A DNA stretch of 64,000 nucleotides from Rhyacophila brunnea (taxonomy: Eukaryota > Arthropoda > Insecta > Trichoptera > Rhyacophilidae): the NCBI GenBank assembly GCA_022495005.1, contig JAGYXB010000456.1:1240001-1304000 (forward strand). Reading direction: 5' to 3'. The translations under genes were made by a program, and so were the position numbers. This document shows, one piece after another, positions 34,516 to 45,155 of the stretch. A model generated the notes under the pieces. That model was not told the DNA's origin and searched no databases. It saw only the letters and a list, made by a program, of their open reading frames with translations. Position 1 is the stretch's first letter. Each line of letters starts with the position of its first letter.

Positions 34516-35340
34516 GTGAACAGGAGCGGCACTATATTAAGCAGACCGAGCCAATTGGTTGGCTACGCAGACGACCTCAACATGATGGGTAGATCCATAC
34601 AGAATTGTGAAGAAAGAATTTGACCACCTCCAAAGGGCCGCACTAGAGATTGGCTTAAGAGTAAATGAAAACAAAACTAAAGTCATGGTACAAAGCCGAC
34701 AAAATCAGAGTAGGCTGGGCCAAAGTTCCAGTTTTGGAAACCATCAATATGAGGTTGTCAACCGGTTCACATACCTGGGTTCCAATATTACAAAAGAGAA
34801 CGAGGAACTGGAAGAAATAAAAGCCCGAATAACCGCTGCAAATAAATCGTACTTCTCATTGCTGCCCATATTCAAATCCAGAAATGTCCACAGAAAAACT
34901 AAGACGCGGCTCTATAAAACCGTCATACGCACAGTCGTTGCATACGGGTGCGAGTCATGGACGCTAAATGTAAAAGCAGCTGAAATGGTGGATTGCTTTG
35001 AGAGAAAGATCCTTAGGCGGATATACGGACCCATGAATGATGGTGGGGAGTGGAGAATTAGGTACAACACGGAACTATACCGCTTATACCAAGATTCAAA
35101 ACTCTCCAACTTCATAAAACTCCAGAGGCTAAACTGGGCAGGCCATGTCCAGCGCATGCCTGAGTCACGGATACCGAAGAAGATCCTCGAAGGAAACCCA
35201 GGAGGGAAAAGGCCAGTGGGAAAGCCACGCACACGATGGGGTGATAATGTTACAAAAGATGCCAACCAGATACTAAAAATCAGGAACTGGAAAAGACGTG
35301 CGGAGGACCGTTCCGGCTAGAGGACAGCGGTGGAGGAGGC
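34516..35340 (+). pseudogene. LINE reverse transcriptase, active-site onward
   Basis: Starts within the RT palm: SGTILSRPSQLVGYADDLNM carries an intact YADD. A frame change and stop follow at about 34607, then a 237-residue frame: AALEIGLRVNENKTKVMVQS, RFTYLGSNIT, TVVAYGCESWTLNVKAAEMV, ERKILRRIYGPMNDG and LQRLNWAGHVQRMPESRIPK, with a GKRPVGKPRTRWGDNV tail. This is the thumb and C-terminal region of the same family seen at 61882-62464 and 56773-57340. The RT fingers and half the palm are gone. The uninterrupted C-terminus suggests a fairly young copy. Confidence 0.88.
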
Positions 35341-35390
35341 TAGGGCTCAACTTGAGCTGTAGCGCCATCGAAAAAGAATATGTAGCACAT

Positions 35391-36304
35391 ATTCCACATA
35401 GTTTAAAAATCATCAGGACCGGTTTTGTTCACTTTAATGGGACATTTTTAACATATAATTGACTAAAGAAAACAAAATCGGTCCGGATAATAATTTAATA
35501 TTGTGTTTTATTTTAAGAGGAAAATATATCACATATAGATACTTAAATTTTATTTAGTAGTATTGAATATGTATTTTTTTTAATTCATGAAAAAAAAATT
35601 GCCATATCCATATCCTCAGTTGACGCCTCAGTCTATTATTTTGGGTGTACTAAAATATTGAGCAGAAAAATATTTCATTGTTTACCGAGAACTTTCAATA
35701 AATTATTGAAATGTTGATTAGCGTGTAGCTAATTCAATCGATAACATTTATTACGAGCGCCGAAAAATCGAACTCCTATGAGCCACTCCATAATTTACTC
35801 GTAAGCTCTTACCAAGGTAAACATAAATTAGACTTTCAAGAAACCCACAAAATATACAGCCTACAACTTTCCACGTTACGTATGTGATGTAATTTAAAAT
35901 GAATTATTATTATTCGGCTTTAAAAGCCTTCTTTTGAACTGCGTTCGAAAGTTTGGCAGTTTATCAATTTTAAATGGGTTTTTTTATTAAAAATTTGTGC
36001 TAGGTATTTAATTTTACTAAGTGTTTTCAAAAAAGTACCGTTTTATACCAAATCTCTGCAATTCATATTTTACCAGGGTAAACAAAGTCATTTGCTTTCT
36101 AAATGAGGTTGCAATAAAGATTAAATCTTGAGTGTGAATAAATGCTTACATGTAAATTGTACGTAAAGTATTTCACCGTGAGTTTTCTTATCGTAAAGAG
36201 ATAACCGTATACTATACGGTCTTTAATTTTATTAGATTCAATATGAACGTTAATTCAATTTTCATTGCTGATTTTTGCAAAATTTATAAATTCAAGAACG
36301 AAAA
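35391..36304. other. No gene recognised
   Basis: AT-rich, no frame of interest. Confidence 0.5.
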
Positions 36305-36380
36305 CCTAACATAACCTAACAAATAATCCAGTATATCGGTTATTTTCAAAATTTATTTGGTGCTGACTTCCTGTAAAAGT
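36305..36380 (+). repeat. Half copy of the CCTAA-centred element
   Basis: CCTAACATAACCTAACAAAT and TCCAGTATATCGG-TATTTTC match the right half of the element at 56042-56260. No left arm is seen. Confidence 0.6.
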
Positions 36381-37439
36381 GTAAATCGACATGAACCGTG
36401 TTTTATTTAAAGATGAATTTTATGTCAGTACTATCTATGGACGGTTTTGAATATACTGCCACATATTTCCGATACAATATTTCACGGTGAAGTGTGATAC
36501 GGCGAACTGTATACGTACAAGTTTCTGGATACGTGAATAAATATGGAATAAACTTATAAAATATATTTTATTTTCTAGAGTTACGTCGATATCAAAATAT
36601 GAATTAAAGATTTTCACGTAAACGAAACTTGCGTTCAGTATTGGTAATATTTGTGGACACTCGACGCGCTTTGTTTTCTGAAGTTTCATAACCTGACCAT
36701 TATAAAGAGATACACCGTATCCAGCACCAAAACTTTAGACCAATGCGACCGGATTTCATACCTCTACCTTATCATTATATTCGTTATGTAAATATAACCC
36801 TGTACTCAATGATTACAATAAAGTTTATATTACCACTTCACCCAATTACACCCCAGCATCGGACGATAAGAAAAATTTAAGTTTTTGCCATTTTCAACGC
36901 TCTAAAACCACCTCAAAATTCTTCTTCTTGTTTTTCTTTGAGAATGTCCGATCCTAACAGGATCATATTAATAATATGTTCTTTTTGTAGCAACAATTCG
37001 AGTCCCATTCGGTTGAACCTTTTTTCTAAAAAAAATCTAATATATATGATTTGAAGGTTTTCCAAAATTTGTTTTTTTTCTATAATAAGGAATCTAAAAT
37101 TTTCTAAACCTTGTTTATATTCAGTATTGAATAAAAAAACAAATATTGTCATTTTACTTTTAAAGTTAACAATGAAAATAATACAACCAAATACTATACA
37201 CATTGAACAGCTATCCTTTTGTGATTAAACACGTAAAGGAGATACAATACCTCCCGAGAAGCTCCTCTTCAATTGAACGAAAGAAGAAAAAAACGTGAGA
37301 CGTAGAAAGTTGTGGTTAAATTGTTTAGAATGTGACACAGCTAATCACCAAAGCTAAGGCAATGTAGAGAGAATACAGTAGATATTATATAGGAAAGTGG
37401 ACACATATTTTAAATGCATCTAAGATCAAAAGATAAAGA
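36381..37439. other. No gene recognised
   Basis: Frames at 36435-36689 and 36913-37203 (both minus) are AT-biased without motifs. Confidence 0.5.
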
Positions 37440-38095
37440 TAAATAATATATAATTGACTATTTCTTTTATTCAACGAATAATTCACGAGATTTTAAGAAT
37501 GTACCATTCTCATGTACCAATATCACTCGCAGCTCCACGGTCTTCAAGATACCTCGTCGCAGGACAGATGTTATGTTTCATGATGCTGTGTATCGTGCAA
37601 TTAGCTTATTTGATGGCAACATAAAGGTTGATTTGTTTTTTATTAATTATATAATGTTTGTAGACGTTTTAAATAGGATAAATTTATAATTGTATATATT
37701 ATCATATTTCTTTAATATTTACACATGCTGTCTTTTCCACTTTCTTGTCATATTAGTTGTTATTTGTAATTAAGATATTTTTATATATTTGTATGTATCA
37801 TGTATTATGGCGCATTGGCCAAAAGCTGTAATGCCGTAATACTCTTTTTTATAAATAAATAAATAAATAAATAAATAATTATTGAACATACATAATTTTG
37901 AAAAACACTTTCTGCGAAAATATATTATAACCATTAAAAAAATCTTTTTGAAAAAAAAAGTAAGCCACCCCAGCAGTGAATCGAACTCTGCATCTCCTGG
38001 GTTTACGCCCCGTACGTTGCATTACCTTTATGCTACAAGGCGACGTACTAATTGCGACAAATTTTAACTATTGGCCTTTCTAATACCTTTTAATA
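37440..38095 (-). repeat. tRNA-headed repeat (family U), minus, split by a LINE
   Basis: The tail side (AACGAATAATTCACGAGATT, AGAATGTACCATTCT, 37475-37516) is separated from the rest (TTATTGAACATACATAATTT, about 37878 on) by the J1 LINE 3' end. The tRNA-like module at 37967-38046 reads on the minus strand with GTAGCATAAAGGTAATGC and GAGTTCGATTC. It matches the plus-strand module at 38455-38535 closely. Confidence 0.7.
37517..37877 (+). pseudogene. Jockey-like LINE 3' end (family J1), copy 3
   Basis: Codes a fragment matching TVFKIPRRRTDVMFHDAVYR and SLFDGNIKVDLFFIN-like sequence, then the 3' UTR with TGTATTATGGCGCATTGGCC and a clean (AAAT)n tail (37852-37877). It is inserted in a minus-strand tRNA-headed repeat. 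I see no clear target duplication. Confidence 0.8.
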
Positions 38096-38610
38096 CTTTT
38101 TTTCAAAAAGATTTATTATTAAGACTATTATTAGACTATTGGTTATAATATATAGAATGGTTATATAATATTTTGTTATAAATAATTCAATAATTAGAAT
38201 GGTACATTCTTAAAATCTTGTGAATTATTCGTTGAATAAAAGAAATAGTTAATTATAAATTATTAGCAAGTTCAAGTTAGTTACATCATAAAAAAAATTT
38301 GGTGAAATCCACGTCGTTGGTTAGTAAGTGAAGTAATAGGTATCTACTTTGATTAAATAAACAAAAACCGATTGCCAAAGTAGCTTGATTTAGAAGAACG
38401 CTGATGAGTGGGTATTAAAAAGGCCAATAGTTAAAATTTGTCGCAATTATTACGTCGCCTTGTAGCATAGAGGTAATGCGCGGACGGTGCGTAAACCCAG
38501 GAGATGCAGGATTCGATTCCCTGCCGGGGTGGCTTACTTTTTTCAAAAAGATTTTTTCTATTGGTTTTAATATATTTTCTCAGAAAGTGTTTTTCAAAAT
38601 TATGTATATA
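38096..38610 (+). repeat. tRNA-headed repeats (family U): tail joined to a full unit
   Basis: The tail of one unit (TTTTTTTCAAAAAGATTTAT to TTGTGAATTATTCGTTGAAT, 38096-38245) runs without a break into the next unit: TTATTAGCAAGTTCAAGTTA, CGTCGTTGGTTAGTAAG, CAAAAACCGATTGCCAAAGT, a tRNA-like module (38455-38535) with TTGTAGCATAGAGGTAATGC and GGATTCGATTCCC, and its own tail to 38610. This shows the head-to-tail junction sequence of the family. Confidence 0.72.
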
Positions 38611-39617
38611 AATAATATGTTTTTTTATAATACTGCTCTATCAGTATACCAGTAATTAACTGTGAACCTTATATTTAAAATCAATTTATGAAAAACGTTC
38701 AATATACTGACTTGAAAATAGTTAAGATGCACGTTTAGTAATTTATCAAGTTTCGGAAACCAGCTTAAAGCTCTCGACTAGACTGTAGGTGACAACTTCA
38801 TAACTTTGCTTTGCTAAAAAGTGACTTGGTTTAAGTTAGAATGCTTTCGACATAAACCACAATAGATTTTGTACTTTTAACACAATCGTGGAATATATTT
38901 TAATATAAACTTTACTCTATTGTTGAAGCCATGACAGAGATAAAACGATGACATTGACAACGCGATTGTTCGTAAACAGATGTTTGTTTTATTTATTTAC
39001 ACAAAAAATACATGACATTGTAGCGTACGCCTAGACAAAATACATTTTGCAATATTAACAAATAAAATACTTATAATATATAAATAATATACTAACATAA
39101 AATACACATATATTTGATGGTAGATTATGAGTGGTGAGATAAAGTCGTGGTTTGGAGGTTTCAAGGTGCGAATTTATTTATCGATACAAAAATGAAATAA
39201 AGATGACAGCATGAGGTTATAATCGCGCGTACGGAAGTACTTGTGATCAAGAGATTGATTATATTAATGAACTGAGAGACTGGACTCGAGTGGAATGACG
39301 GTTGACTATGTCTAGTGAAGGACTCGTGACAATAGTGGTGCGTCACTTGACGGACTCGGTGATTGGTCGAAGATTTATGGACTGTAATTCTTATTCCAAC
39401 AAATGCACTCCATATAATATTACAAAAGATATTGTAGCAATTATTAACAAAACATAACAGACCCTACTGATCTAGTTATGATTAAGGCTTTCAATCATTA
39501 TCGCTCTATTGTTTTGTTTTGACAATAAAACATACATATTAAACTGTGTCACTCATGCAATACCGAGTAGTATGATTGCTACATATAAAATTATAGGTAA
39601 TATCATATTTCAGGCTA
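38611..39617. other. No gene recognised
   Basis: Short frames only (for example 39161-39346 minus), without motifs. Confidence 0.5.
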
Positions 39618-39981
39618 TTAGTTGTAAAGTCGGCAACCGTCATTTTTACTTTTTTGATATTTTTCTTGATTCTGATTATGTAGCTACTTTTCTATCGTGT
39701 ATATGTTAATCAAATATCAAATTCAGTTGCATTTATTAGTTATATAAAAATAAACCGAAGATTGATGGTAGTCATTTATATTCATTAGCTGCTATTTTCA
39801 TATATTATGGCCAACTTTTATTCTGATTTTTTTTATTAATTTTATTGACGTTCTTTGCTTTTTCTAATTGTTAGTTAGCAAAAATAAAATATTCTATTTG
39901 CAGTTCAAAATGCGCTTGACGATTTTAGTTGTGATAATCACATATTGGTGGAATATAGAGGTTACCGACTTTGAAACTAAC
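39618..39981. repeat. Short TIR element (family G), copy 1
   Basis: The left end TTAGTTGTAAAGTCGGCAAC is mirrored by GGTTACCGACTTTGAAACTA on the right. The T-rich block after the left end (TTTTGATATTTTTCTTGATT) is shared with the shorter copy at 60918-61050. Confidence 0.6.
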
Positions 39982-40139
39982 AACCTCCTTTAATATTTTG
40001 TTTACTCAGCAAGTATAATATAAAAACAAAATTTTGCAGACGTTCTTAATGCTGACCATGGAAGCTATGTAGCTATTATTTCTACTTTTATTCAAGCCAC
40101 AAAAGCCAGAAAATTGTAAAACGCTCTAGTTGCATGACT

Positions 40140-40265
40140 ACCTACTAGTTAATTTCGTCGCAATTATGTAATAATTTTAAAACACCTCAGATTTATACTT
40201 ACCATAAAAGCTCCCACCCGATGTAACTTAGGCCTATAACCACTGGATTCGCGCCAATGAAACGA
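40140..40265 (-). repeat. Degraded tRNA-headed repeat (family U)
   Basis: Contains the ACACCTCAGATTTATA tail and a worn tRNA-like block with TGGATTCGCGCCAATG, read on the minus strand. Partial. Confidence 0.4.
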
Positions 40266-40379
40266 AAAAAATAGTTACATAATAAAAGTAATGTACAGTA
40301 TTTCAATTCAAACTTCATTTTATAGAAATACTTCAATGCTATATACTTAATAATATTATGTTGATCGAAATCAAACTGA

Positions 40380-41290
40380 TATTTTTTTATTTATTTTTTT
40401 TATTTTTTTTATTTATAAAAAAGAGTATTACGGCATTACAGCTTTTGGCCAATGCGCCATAATACATGATACATACAAATATATAAAAATATCTTAATTA
40501 CAAATAACAACTAATATGACAAGAAAGTGGAAAAGACAGCATGTGTAAATATTAAAGAAATATGATAATATATACAATTATAAATTTATCCTATTTAAAA
40601 CGTCTACAAACATTATATAATTAATAAAAAACAAATCAACCTTTATGGTGCCATCAAATAAGCTAATTGCACGATACACAGCATCATGAAACATAACATC
40701 TGTCCTGCGACGAGGTATCTTGAAGACCGTGGAGCTACGAGTGACATTGGTGGGAACATGAAAATTAATATTTGCCAGTATATGCGGATTGTAAATGAAC
40801 CCACGAAGAAGTAAAAAGAAATGCTTTAAAAGAACAATCACTCTTCGGGTAGACAGGGATTGCATTGATAGCATACCCAGAAGAAAACGAGTCGGGAAAT
40901 TCATTTTATTGTCATTATCATAAGGAAAGAACCCGTATGTTCTTAAGTAGAGAAATCTAAAAAATCTATTGTGGACTCGATTCAGCTTAATTGTGTGCAT
41001 GAACCTATTAGGACTCCAAATAATGCTGGCATATTCAAGAATACTCAACACAAATGATACGTATAATGTACGTAGCACTCGGACGTTTTCGAATGATTTT
41101 GAAATCCTCATAACAAAACCAAGCATTTTGCTAGATCTAGTACTGATGTTAAGAATATGCTGATTGAAAGTGAACTTTGTATCATACAATACTCCCAAAT
41201 CTTGATTTATCTCAGACCTTACATAATACTTATGGATATTGTTGCTACCCACTGCTATCTCCCACAGTGGTCTAGTTGGTAGTCTCTGAT
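40380..41290 (-). pseudogene. Jockey-like LINE 3' part (family J1), best copy
   Basis: A 224-residue uninterrupted minus-strand frame (40578-41252) contains INQDLGVLYDTKFTFNQHIL, ILEYASIIWSPNRFMHTIKL, LYLRTYGFFPYDNDNKMNFP, LLGMLSMQSLSTRRVIVLLK and a RTDVMFHDAVYRAISLFDG C-terminus. DLGV-x(5)-F-x(3)-H followed by LEYAS-x-IW is the typical post-palm and thumb region of Jockey-clade polyproteins. The RT active site and endonuclease are missing upstream. The 3' UTR (40380-40577) carries the inverted TGTATTATGGCGCATTGGCC-like mark (TATTATGGCGCATTGG at 40449-40464) and ends in an AT-rich tail. The intact frame makes it a useful reference for the broken J1 copies. Confidence 0.88.
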
Positions 41291-42033
41291 GGCTAACAAC
41301 TATTCGTCGTAAATAAAAACAATATGAACTAAATTAGCATGTTTCCTCTTTATCGGAGTATATGGGTATTTACCAGTATCGAAGGGTGGGGTAGGCTGTT
41401 AAGATCCGACATAAATACACAATAATACGTATTTTTTTTCATTGAATTAACTCTACTGACTAAACTAGTTTGGTTGAGGCAGGGCTTAATGAATTTAAAA
41501 AAACTAACCAACATCATAGTAGTACGTATTGTTAATTCAACAAAAACAAACAAGTATGAATGAAAAGGTGTACACTATTTTGTCGAATCGCCCATAACAC
41601 ACCAAAACTATTATGCTTTGGTTTATGCAAGGTTTAATTGGTTTTTAAAAACTAACCAACACCATCTATATATATAAAACAAAGTCGGGTTAGTTACACC
41701 ATTTATAACTCAAGAACGGCCGGACCGATTTTTATGATTTTTGATTTGTTGGATTCGTCACCGCTCCGGATAGCAGAATAACTATTAAAATATCGGATAA
41801 ATCGCGGAAAAAATAAATTATGAAGAAAATTAATTTTCTCATACATTTTGTATGGAAAGGCTTTTGACTGACATCGATGAATTTGAACGATGAAAACCTC
41901 GCGCATTCGAAAATAAAAGAAAATCACAAAAAAATTTAATCAGTATACAATGCCATCTCTGATACATGACAGAAACAATAAAGAAGAAACAATCAAACAA
42001 AAGAAAGAATGATAGTCGAAATGTCTAACTGTC

Positions 42034-43455
42034 AATGGTGTAGTGTGCCCAACATTTCGTGCTTCATGTCAACAGCTCAATTTGCTTGAAAAGGATACTC
42101 ATTGGGATATGACAATCGCTGAAGCAATTGTTTCTGCATCTCCAAGTCAAATACGCACATTTTTTGATATCATTATTTCGACATGCTTCCCATCGAATAC
42201 ACCTGAACTGTGGAACAAGTAAAAGGATTACATGTCAGAAGACATTTTACATCGAATTTGTGTCAGTTCAGCGAATCCCGATCTCGAGGTGAATGAGGAG
42301 ATACATAACCAGGCTTTGTTTTTGATCAAATACATGTGTTACCTCATGTGCGGCAGTTTTTTAGTCAAGTTAGGAATGCCAACGCCACATCGTGGAATGA
42401 ACGACGCTTTCAATCGAGAATTGGAACGTGATCGTGAATATGATCGAGATGCATTGAACCAATCAGTTCGAACGAATGTACCACTGTTGAACCCTCAACA
42501 GAAGGAAGTGTACGATACGTTAATGAAGGCAATTGATGATGGAAATGGTGGCTTATTTTTCCTCGACGCGCCCGATGGAACTGGGAAGTCATTCCTCATG
42601 TCATTGATTTTGGCTACTGTTTGTGCGAGATCCGAAAATGCTGTAGCAGTTGCTTCTTCTGGGATAGCGGCCACGTTGTTAGAAGAATGCCGAACGCCTC
42701 ATTCAACGTTGAAATTGCCGACTGAAAAACCGACATGCAACATTGCGAAATACTCAGCAATGGCCAAAGTTTTGTTAGCAAGTAAAATCATCACCTGGGA
42801 TGAATGCACAATGGCGCACAAACGCGCATTGAAAGCACTCAATTGAACTATAAAAAATCTGCGCAATGACTCAAGAAGTTTTGGAGGCGCAATGATTCTA
42901 CTATCTGGCGATTTTCGCCAAACACTACCAGTCATTCCAAGATCGACCGCTGCTGATGAAATAAATGCTTGCCTCAAATCATCGACTCTGTGGTGCTATG
43001 TGAAGACACGTCAGCTGACGACACACATGCGAGTTGCATTGCTAAACGATCCATCTGCCGAAGATTTCTCCAAGCAATTGCTGACTATTGGTAACGGCCG
43101 TGTTTCTGTCGATGAATCGAGCGGATTGATTTCGTTTCCGCTGAATTTTTCCAATTTCGTCACAACTAAGGACGAACTCATCAACAAAGTGTTACCGAAC
43201 ATCATTGCTAATCACAAACATGACAATTGGTTGAGTGAACGAGCATTCTTGCGGTAAAGAACAAAGATTTGGATCACTTAAACTTCACAATTCAAAATCA
43301 AATCGTTGGTCCACTGCATTCCTTCAAATCTATCGACTGTGTAACAAACGAAGACGAAACAACCAACTATCCAACTGAATTTTGAAACTCATTGGATCTG
43401 CCTGGCTTGCCACCACACAATTAACGACTGAAGGTTGGCTCGGTAGTCATCATTG
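42034..43455 (+). pseudogene. Helitron PIF1-type helicase, two stops and a frameshift
   Basis: From 42038 the frame reads VCPTFRASCQQLNLLEKDTH, FFDIIISTCFPSNTPELWNK and then a TAA stop just before KDYMSEDILH. The next part (42232-42846) has NPQQKEVYDTLMKAIDDGNG, the Walker A-like APDGTGKSF and the Walker B segment IITWDECTMAHKRALKALN, followed by TGA. After that stop come GGAMILLSGDFRQTLPVIPR (motif III region) and HDNWLSERAFLR, then a frameshift to KNKDLDHLNFTIQNQIVG and CVTNEDETTNYPTEF. These are the RecD/PIF1-like 5'-3' helicase blocks of Helitron proteins. The TGA is best explained as CGA to TGA. The C-terminus is cut by a SINE near 43455. Confidence 0.9.
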
Positions 43456-43484
43456 AATTGAAATTGAATTACAATATGTGAACT

Positions 43485-43570
43485 TACCAGACCCAGGATT
43501 CGAACATGGGACCCTCGACACTATATACCGGCGCTTAATCCACGTGGTCATCGTGTGTGTACAGTTCAAT
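43485..43570 (-). repeat. tRNA-derived SINE (family 2) head, inside the Helitron
   Basis: Read on the minus strand: a B-box-like CCATGTTCGAATCCTGGGTC and an A-box-like GACCACGTGGATTAAG region. Only the head and a short AATTTCAATTC-like extension are seen. Confidence 0.55.
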
Positions 43571-43855
43571 ATAATTAAAATACTTTTCATTTTGATTTGA
43601 TTTTTGCACATTTATTGAACTTATTCATTTTGAGCATTCATTTTAACTTAATAAAAAACTGAATTTAATTCAGCTAATAAGTTAACACAAGATTATTGAT
43701 TCTGAGGCGGTACGAAATTTGCCGGGTCAGCTAGTTTGTAAATAAATTGTACTCTTCTTCAATAGAAACAAATACGAATGACTGACAGAGTTTAACCTGC
43801 ACTATTTATGCCAGATATTAAAAGCATACCTCCACCCTTCGCCACCGGTATTCAC

Positions 43856-44695
43856 AGATTGGAGGTTAAATTAACAAAAATATACTCGAAATGGTTGTTA
43901 GTTATTCACCGAATAAATTGTGTTTTTGTATTTACATTTTAAAAAGAAACTGATATATTGTTTTGACCAACAACAATTTTGAACCTGTGAATCACGACTT
44001 CATATTTATACAGATACACCCGCTTTACTAACAAGGTCAACGTGTATGCATTCCTAGAAAGTATGGTATATTATTACAATTCTCACTCTGTGGAGGCTCA
44101 CATGCTTTACTTTACATATTATCATTTTGTGCATAAATGTCTATGAGTGTCTACATGGGAAGGCCACATTGATCGAGTCATCGCTGGTTGAATCTCATCA
44201 TCCATTGGTATCCAAAAAATCTAAAAGTTGACCATGAGATAATTTTGTTTAACGTATATATAGGTATTTTTATACATATTTTTAGGCGAGGTTTCTAGTT
44301 TTTACGCTTCGAGCTGTAAAATGTAAATCAGACGAGTTGAAATTCAAACTGACAAAACTTGTCTTCAAGTTATACGTAACTCGAAATAGCAGTAAGTGCG
44401 CGTAAATCTTTTATTATTTGAAAGAAATTACCTGAAAATTTTCTTTCCATTCTTTTTTTTTTTATAATGAAATTTTATTTAAGACTTTTTGAGTTTTCCA
44501 CACGGAAAACTCTTCAGATTACTTGTTTTAATTAACAATAGATGGCAAAATGCTGTAATTTTTCTAAAATAAAAATTCTACGCTTTCTTTTGTTTGCTTT
44601 TGAACAAAGCTATGAAAAATATATTTTACTCGTAGTAGTGTTACTAATTACTGACATGAAAATATAAATATTTCGTTACGTTAAATGAAAATTTA
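43856..44695. other. No gene recognised
   Basis: A T-rich run at 44450-44463. No frame of interest. Confidence 0.5.
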
Positions 44696-45155
44696 AATGA
44701 TTACAAGGTAAAAAAAACTTTTTATGTACGTTTTTAAATTTTCTGTTGAATTATTATGCTCAAACTTGTACTAAAATGAATTAAATAAAAAAACAAACAA
44801 ATATATAATACCGAAATATCATCATATTTCATTTTGATTTCCATAGTAACGCACGTATATATTAATAATTTAGTTGCTAGGACCACCCCCTTAGCAACCA
44901 ACAATAGTCTTTTACTTTTTACGGATTTTTCTGAAATAACTTTCCATACAAAACAGAATTAACTGAAAATAAATTGAATTCTGCTTAAAGATGGCTAAAA
45001 GCATTAAAAGAATGCATTGGCGTCGTGTTCTGATATATTCTAAAAGTTTCAAATGTCTAGCTAGTCGGGAAGTTAGTTAAAAATTGATTGCAAGATTTTT
45101 ACTCAACAAAAAACCACCGGACAAACAAGAATACGAGCTAACAAAACGTTGTAAA
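44696..45155 (+). repeat. Alpha repeat, copy 4 of 4
   Basis: Begins GATTACAAGGTAAAAAAAAC and ends in ACGTTGTAA, with CCATAGTAACGCACG in the middle. The least damaged copy in its 3' half. Confidence 0.7.

Larger units (their letters stand above)
33905..35376 (+). mobile_element. RTE-like retrotransposon, internally deleted, 14-bp duplication
   Basis: AATATGTAGCACAT occurs at 33891-33904 and 35377-35390, a perfect 14-bp target-site duplication. The insert runs from an endonuclease N-terminus to the C-terminal end of the polyprotein, all on the plus strand, but is only 1.47 kb against roughly 3 kb or more for a complete element of this type. The missing part is the end of the endonuclease and most of the RT. 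The two coding pieces are listed separately. Confidence 0.9.
41665..43734 (+). mobile_element. Helitron, internally deleted (2,070 bp)
   Basis: The 5' end is TCTATATATATAAAAC and the 3' end is GCCGGGTCAGCTAG, preceded by a GC-rich hairpin (GGCGGTACGAAATTTGCC), both typical of insect Helitrons. It sits between A (41664) and T (43735). The MITE copy at 57985-58010 shows the empty site ACCAACACCATTAGTAAATT. The element keeps a helicase region but lacks the replication-initiator (Rep) domain and so could not move by itself. Confidence 0.9.
41374..43847. mobile_element. hAT-type MITE, copy 2, split by a Helitron
   Basis: The left terminus CAGTATCGAAGGGTGGGG and the right terminus, CGGTGGCGAAGGGTGGAGG on the minus strand, are inverted. 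Flanking 8-mers GTATTTAC (41366-41373) and GTATTCAC (43848-43855) match at 7 of 8. Arms continue with AAGATCCGACATAAATA on the left and TATTTATGCCAGATATTA on the right. Removing the Helitron (41665-43734) restores a body colinear with the copy at 57554-58112. Confidence 0.82.

Noticed and set aside
34912..35265. 117-residue minus-strand frame
   Set aside because: Shadow of the LINE polyprotein frame on the plus strand.
39000..39100. Minus-strand 3' end of another Jockey-like LINE
   Set aside because: Only AT-rich similarity in style. No coding remnant on the expected side.
44994..45084. A 29-codon frame starting MAKSIKRM in the alpha repeats at 33159 and 44696
   Set aside because: Between the two open copies I count about six amino-acid changes against two silent ones. 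The other two copies are broken, so it evolves as non-coding DNA.
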